Of a stretch of 8,100 bases of DNA, positions 5,186 through 8,100 are shown in pieces. Where the stretch lies: contig JAEWUL010000186.1 in NCBI GenBank assembly GCA_023459435.1, positions 1 through 8,100 of the forward strand. The letters run 5' to 3'. Source of the stretch: Bacteroidota bacterium (lineage in GTDB: Bacteria > Bacteroidota > Bacteroidia > Bacteroidales > WCHB1-69). The position numbers and the translations under genes are program-made. The first letter of the stretch is position 1. Each line of letters starts with the position of its first letter. Under the pieces are notes generated by a model. It worked only from the letters and a program-made list of their open reading frames with translations. It did no database searches and was not told where the DNA came from.

Positions 5186-6384
5186 ATTTGGTTGATGCTT
5201 CTCTTGATTTTTGGTTAACAACCGGACGATATGCTCAAGATTTTGAAAAAGATTTTGCAAAATGGATTGGTGTACGATATTGTTTGCTAACCAACTCCGG
5301 TTCTTCTGCTAACTTGTTGGCATTTATGGCTTTAACATCTCCTTTGTTAAAAGAACGTGCGATCCAAAGGGGTGATGAAGTGATAACTGTAGCAGCCGGT
5401 TTCCCAACTACTATAGCACCAATTATTCAATATGGGGCGATCCCTGTTTTTGTAGATGTTACAATCCCTGAATACAATATTGATTGTAATCAATTGGAGA
5501 AAGCTTTATCCCCAAAAACAAAAGCAGTTATGATTGCTCATACAATGGGAAACCCTTTTGATTTAAATTTCATCAGATCTTTTTGTGATCAGCATCAATT
5601 ATGGTTGATTGAAGACAATTGTGATGCACTGGGTTCTCAATATTATTATCAAAACAACTGGCACTATACCGGTTCAATTGGTGATATTAACACGTCAAGT
5701 TTTTATCCACCTCATCATATTACTATGGGTGAGGGAGGTGCTGTTTATACCAATAATCCATTGCTTAGCAGAATTGTAGCTTCTTTCAGAGATTGGGGAA
5801 GAGATTGTTATTGTCCTTCAGGTATTGATAACTCATGTAAACATCGTTTTACTCAAAAACATGGGGATCTCCCATTAGGGTACGATCATAAATACGTATA
5901 TTCTCATTTCGGATATAATCTGAAGGTTACAGATATGCAAGCCGCTGTTGGTTATGCTCAGTTAAAAAAACTTCCCGGGTTTATCTCTGCCCGTCAAAAT
6001 AACTGGACATATCTTAAAGATCATTTACAGGAATTAGATCGGTTTTTTATTTTACCTGAACCCAGTTTGCATACCAATCCCAGCTGGTTTGGATTTTTAA
6101 TCACTCTTAAAAAAGATACACCATTTAGCAGACTGGATCTGATTCAACATTTAGAAGAGCACAATATTCAAACCCGGCTTTTATTTGCAGGAAATCTCTT
6201 AAAACATCCTTGTTTTAATGAAATGAGAGCTTCTGGAGAAGGATTTAGGGTTGTGGGTGATCTAACCAATACGGATATGATCTTAGAACGTACTTTTTGG
6301 ATAGGTGTATATCCTGGAATGAGTAATGAGATGCTTCAATATATGGTAGATACAATCAAAGAATTTGTTTTACAGTTTGAATAA
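5179..6384 (+). CDS. rfbH: CDP-4-keto-6-deoxy-D-glucose 3-dehydrase (E1), body of the frameshifted gene
   Basis: PMP- and [2Fe-2S]-dependent enzyme of the DegT/aminotransferase fold that removes the C3 hydroxyl of CDP-4-keto-6-deoxyglucose, the key step to 3,6-dideoxyhexoses. Residues are numbered from the ATG at 5179 (401 residues). NSGSSANLLA (39-48) and ITVAAGFPTT (69-78) line the cofactor site. SFYPPHHITMGEGG (174-187) has a histidine (H179) where aminotransferases have the PLP lysine, the hallmark of E1. The iron-sulfur cysteines are C148 in DNCDALG and C210, C212 and C220, arranged C-x-C-x7-C as in Yersinia E1. The x61 gap from C148 to C210 is four longer than the x57 I recall for Yersinia; the extra residues lie in YYYQNNWHYT. 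FAGNL, RTFWIGVYPG and the remaining family signatures are intact. The ORF begins about 45 residues inside the normal protein because of the upstream frameshift; no ATG, GTG or TTG lies between the last in-frame stop (5056) and 5179. ATGGTAA couples this start to the upstream stop. It requires an E3 reductase (RfbI/AscD) that is not in the window. Confidence 0.93.
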   Translation: MVNLVDASLDFWLTTGRYAQDFEKDFAKWIGVRYCLLTNSGSSANLLAFMALTSPLLKERAIQRGDEVITVAAGFPTTIAPIIQYGAIPVFVDVTIPEYNIDCNQLEKALSPKTKAVMIAHTMGNPFDLNFIRSFCDQHQLWLIEDNCDALGSQYYYQNNWHYTGSIGDINTSSFYPPHHITMGEGGAVYTNNPLLSRIVASFRDWGRDCYCPSGIDNSCKHRFTQKHGDLPLGYDHKYVYSHFGYNLKVTDMQAAVGYAQLKKLPGFISARQNNWTYLKDHLQELDRFFILPEPSLHTNPSWFGFLITLKKDTPFSRLDLIQHLEEHNIQTRLLFAGNLLKHPCFNEMRASGEGFRVVGDLTNTDMILERTFWIGVYPGMSNEMLQYMVDTIKEFVLQFE

Positions 6385-6391
6385 ATTAAAA

Positions 6392-6931
6392 ATGAAGATT
6401 ATTGACACTCCTTTCTCTGATTTAAAAATAGTGCAATCTGAAATGATCTCTGATTCCAGAGGTTTTTTTCAAAAATTATTCCATGAGAATACTTTTCAGA
6501 GTAGTGCCCTTCAAACTGATTTTAAGGAGTTTTATTTCTCAAAATCTCATAAAAATGTGATTCGTGGACTCCATTTTCAGCTACCTCCTTATGAACATGC
6601 AAAACTTGTTTTCGTGTCACATGGTGAGATCCTGGATGTAGTTCTGGATATTAGAAAAAAGAGTCCCACATATGGTAAAATTTTCACCATTCCATTAAAT
6701 GACTCTTGTGCTCAGGCCTTATATATTCCAGTTGGATTTGCTCATGGATTCCTGTCATTAAAAGATCATACTATCGTGAACTATATGCAAACCTCTGCCT
6801 ATGATAAAGATTCTGACTCCGGAATTCTATATAGTTCCATCCCTTTTGACTGGAATCAGATCGAATCACCTATCGTTTCAGAAAGAGATCAATCTCTTAT
6901 AACATTGCAACAGTTTAATTCTCCGTTTTAA
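6392..6931 (+). CDS. RmlC-like cupin sugar epimerase (dTDP-4-dehydrorhamnose 3,5-epimerase family; candidate CDP-3,6-dideoxyhexulose 5-epimerase)
   Basis: A 179-residue cupin of the RfbC/RmlC family, which epimerises nucleotide-linked 4-keto sugars by proton abstraction next to the ketone. RGLHFQ (58-63) carries the catalytic base H61. IPVGFAHGF (112-120) is the second cupin signature. Y137 in SAYDKDSDSGI occupies the position of the catalytic tyrosine, and D166 in SERDQSL is the Asp partner of the base. No rmlA, rmlB or rmlD is in the window and the neighbours are CDP-sugar genes. A role like AscE, the 5-epimerase on CDP-4-keto-3,6-dideoxyglucose leading to ascarylose, is therefore a better guess than dTDP-rhamnose synthesis, but specificity is inferred from context only. 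The frame extends upstream to an ATG at 6365 inside rfbH. I prefer 6392, seven bases after the rfbH stop, where the homology MKIIDTPF starts. The stop overlaps the next start (TAATG). Confidence 0.9.
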   Translation: MKIIDTPFSDLKIVQSEMISDSRGFFQKLFHENTFQSSALQTDFKEFYFSKSHKNVIRGLHFQLPPYEHAKLVFVSHGEILDVVLDIRKKSPTYGKIFTIPLNDSCAQALYIPVGFAHGFLSLKDHTIVNYMQTSAYDKDSDSGILYSSIPFDWNQIESPIVSERDQSLITLQQFNSPF

Positions 6932-7821
6932 TGAACATTCTACTCACCGGTGCTACCGGATTTATTGGAAATCATCTGATTGATCAATTGATCAAAGAAC
7001 ATCAGCTTTTTGTGATTGTTAAAGAATCTTTTGAACTTAACTTTCGTGATGATCTTCAGACCTTTCTCTTTGAAGATCATATTACCGAATTATCAATTTG
7101 GATCAATGAATGCAAAATTGATGGTGTAATCCATTTGGCATCTCTTTTTTTAGCTCAACATAAATCAGAAGATATTAAACCCCTTATTGATTCAAATGTA
7201 TTTTTTGGTACCGCTTTAATGGAAGCATTAAGAGGAACGCAAGTAAAATGGTTTATCAATACAGGTACGATCTGGCAAAACTCCATACCAGATTCCAAAG
7301 CATATTCTCCTGTGAATCTCTATGCCGCTACAAAACAAGCTTTTATTTCTGTAGCTGAATATTATTCTAAAGTAATCCCTATCTCTTTTGTTACCCTTAA
7401 ATTGTGTGATACTTTTGGAAAAAATGATCCTAGAAAAAAAATATTTAATCTTTTTAAACAGATCACTTTAACCGGTGAGACTTTGAATATGTCTCCAGGT
7501 GAGCAAATTATGGATATTTTATATATTGATGATGTGGTTTCCGGGTTTCTGTCTTTAGTCCAACAATTACAAACCAATTCTATACTGGAAAAAGAGTATG
7601 TTTTAACATCTCAAAAAAGATACCCCTTAAAAGAACTGGCTGCTATTTTTAGTGAAGTTACGGGAAAACCAATGTCAATTCATTGGGGAGCCATTTCATA
7701 TAGACCCAATGAAGTAATGATTCCATGGGAAAAAGGGATCGTTCTTCCTCAGTGGACTCCAGAAGTTGATATCTATAATGGAATTAAAATGTTTATGGAG
7801 GATACAATTTATGATAAATAA
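6931..7821 (+). CDS. NAD(P)-dependent SDR, putative CDP-4-keto-3,6-dideoxyhexose reductase
   Basis: A 296-residue extended SDR. TGATGFIG (6-13) is the nucleotide-binding motif and DGVIHLAS (64-71) the core strand. INTGTIWQ (109-116) supplies the catalytic Thr/Ser position and NLYAATK holds the Y131/K135 pair. MSPGEQIMDILYIDDVV (187-203) is the C-terminal signature. Spacing and style (FINTGT, a short loop before YAATK, LKLCDTFGKNDPRKK, GEQ.MD.LYIDDVV) recall RfbJ abequose synthase, RfbS and AscF-type 4-ketoreductases more than UDP-glucose epimerases. Placed directly after the RmlC-like epimerase, it is a reasonable candidate for the final 4-keto reduction giving the CDP-3,6-dideoxyhexose. Function is inferred from family and context, and the stereochemistry at C4 cannot be predicted. 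It shares one base with the upstream stop (TAATG) and its 3' end overlaps the glycosyltransferase start by 11 bp. Confidence 0.85.
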   Translation: MNILLTGATGFIGNHLIDQLIKEHQLFVIVKESFELNFRDDLQTFLFEDHITELSIWINECKIDGVIHLASLFLAQHKSEDIKPLIDSNVFFGTALMEALRGTQVKWFINTGTIWQNSIPDSKAYSPVNLYAATKQAFISVAEYYSKVIPISFVTLKLCDTFGKNDPRKKIFNLFKQITLTGETLNMSPGEQIMDILYIDDVVSGFLSLVQQLQTNSILEKEYVLTSQKRYPLKELAAIFSEVTGKPMSIHWGAISYRPNEVMIPWEKGIVLPQWTPEVDIYNGIKMFMEDTIYDK

Positions 7822-8100
7822 ATCCACCACACCTCTTGTTTCTGTTTGCATTCCCTGCTACAATTCAGAAAAAACGATTTTAAGTACTTTAAATAGCGTT
7901 CTTTCCCAAACTTATTCCAGGCTCGAAATTATTATTTGTGATAACTGTTCCACAGACAACACCGTTGATCTTATAAAAAAAGTAGAAGATCCTCGAATTC
8001 AATGGTATATTAATGAATCAAACCTTGGAATGGTTGGGAATTTTGATAGAGTGTTGTCTTATGCAAAAGGGGAGTATGTGAAAGTAATGTGTTCCGATGA
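7811..8100 (+). CDS. Family 2 glycosyltransferase, 5' part (truncated by window edge)
   Basis: Translated by hand from the ATG at 7811, this gives 96 complete codons to the end of the window. LVSVCIPCYNSEKTI (9-23) is the GT-A/GT2 N-terminal strand and nucleotide-binding loop. VLSQTY (30-35) and LEIIICDNCSTDNT (38-51) follow, with the conserved D44 (usually D.SxD.T) and D49. ESNLGMVGNFDRVL (69-82) and KGEYVKVMCSD (86-96) lead into the expected DxD/DD metal-binding motif, cut at the edge. It would transfer a sugar, possibly the deoxyhexose made by this operon, onto a growing polysaccharide on the cytoplasmic face of the inner membrane; donor and acceptor are unknown. The start overlaps the preceding SDR by 11 bp in another frame, so it belongs to the same operon. 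Confidence 0.92.
   Translation, partial: MINKSTTPLVSVCIPCYNSEKTILSTLNSVLSQTYSRLEIIICDNCSTDNTVDLIKKVEDPRIQWYINESNLGMVGNFDRVLSYAKGEYVKVMCSD

Noticed and set aside
7362..7577. Minus-strand frame of 71 residues inside the second SDR
   Set aside because: Antisense shadow of the conserved SDR C-terminal region.
1..8100. CRISPR arrays, tRNA/rRNA genes, insertion sequences or phage genes
   Set aside because: No regularly spaced repeats, no cloverleaf-like or rRNA-like sequence and no transposase or integrase motifs were seen; coding density is near complete outside 2059-2199.

Overview
The window looks like part of a chromosome from a low-GC member of the Bacteroidota (Flavobacteriia/Sphingobacteriia/Cytophagia-like). 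Three things point there. Both operons are preceded by the characteristic Bacteroidota promoter element TAnnTTTG. Start codons lack Shine-Dalgarno sequences and sit in AT-rich leaders. A secreted nuclease ends in a type-A, type IX secretion (gliding/Por) C-terminal sorting domain. The genus cannot be named from the sequence alone.

Left part (1-2058, minus strand): a tight three-gene unit transcribed leftwards. In transcription order it holds a secreted endonuclease I-family nuclease (2058-979), a QueD/6-pyruvoyl-tetrahydropterin synthase homologue (976-527) and the GTPase Era (515 to beyond position 1, partial). Spacings are 2 and 11 bp. This looks like ordinary core genome.

Centre (2059-2199): a 141-bp divergent intergenic region. 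It carries two promoters facing away from each other, embedded in an almost identical 29-bp sequence (26/29 positions by eye) repeated in inverted orientation.

Right part (2200-8100, plus strand): the start of a surface-polysaccharide (O-antigen or capsule) cluster for a CDP-linked deoxysugar. Gene order is rfbF (glucose-1-phosphate cytidylyltransferase), rfbG (CDP-glucose 4,6-dehydratase), an NAD(P)-dependent SDR, rfbH (CDP-4-keto-6-deoxyglucose 3-dehydrase, E1), an RmlC-like cupin epimerase, a second SDR and the beginning of a family 2 glycosyltransferase. Genes overlap or nearly touch, which indicates one operon. Together they would convert glucose-1-phosphate through CDP-glucose and CDP-4-keto-6-deoxyglucose to a 3-deoxy intermediate. 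Optional C5 epimerisation and 4-keto reduction would then give a CDP-3,6-dideoxyhexose; ascarylose-type is the favoured inference. The E3 reductase partner of RfbH is not in the window.

The most notable observation is at the SDR/rfbH junction (5045-5185). The first ~30 codons of rfbH are fused in frame to the 3' end of the upstream SDR, with no stop codon between them. A -1 frame change at a GGGG run (5134-5137) then separates this N-terminal piece from the body of rfbH. Adding one G would produce a single continuous SDR-RfbH reading frame of about 754 residues. This may be a real split or fusion, a pseudogenising indel or a sequencing error. I see no wholly new system here; the rest is a recognisable pathway with some unusual details.
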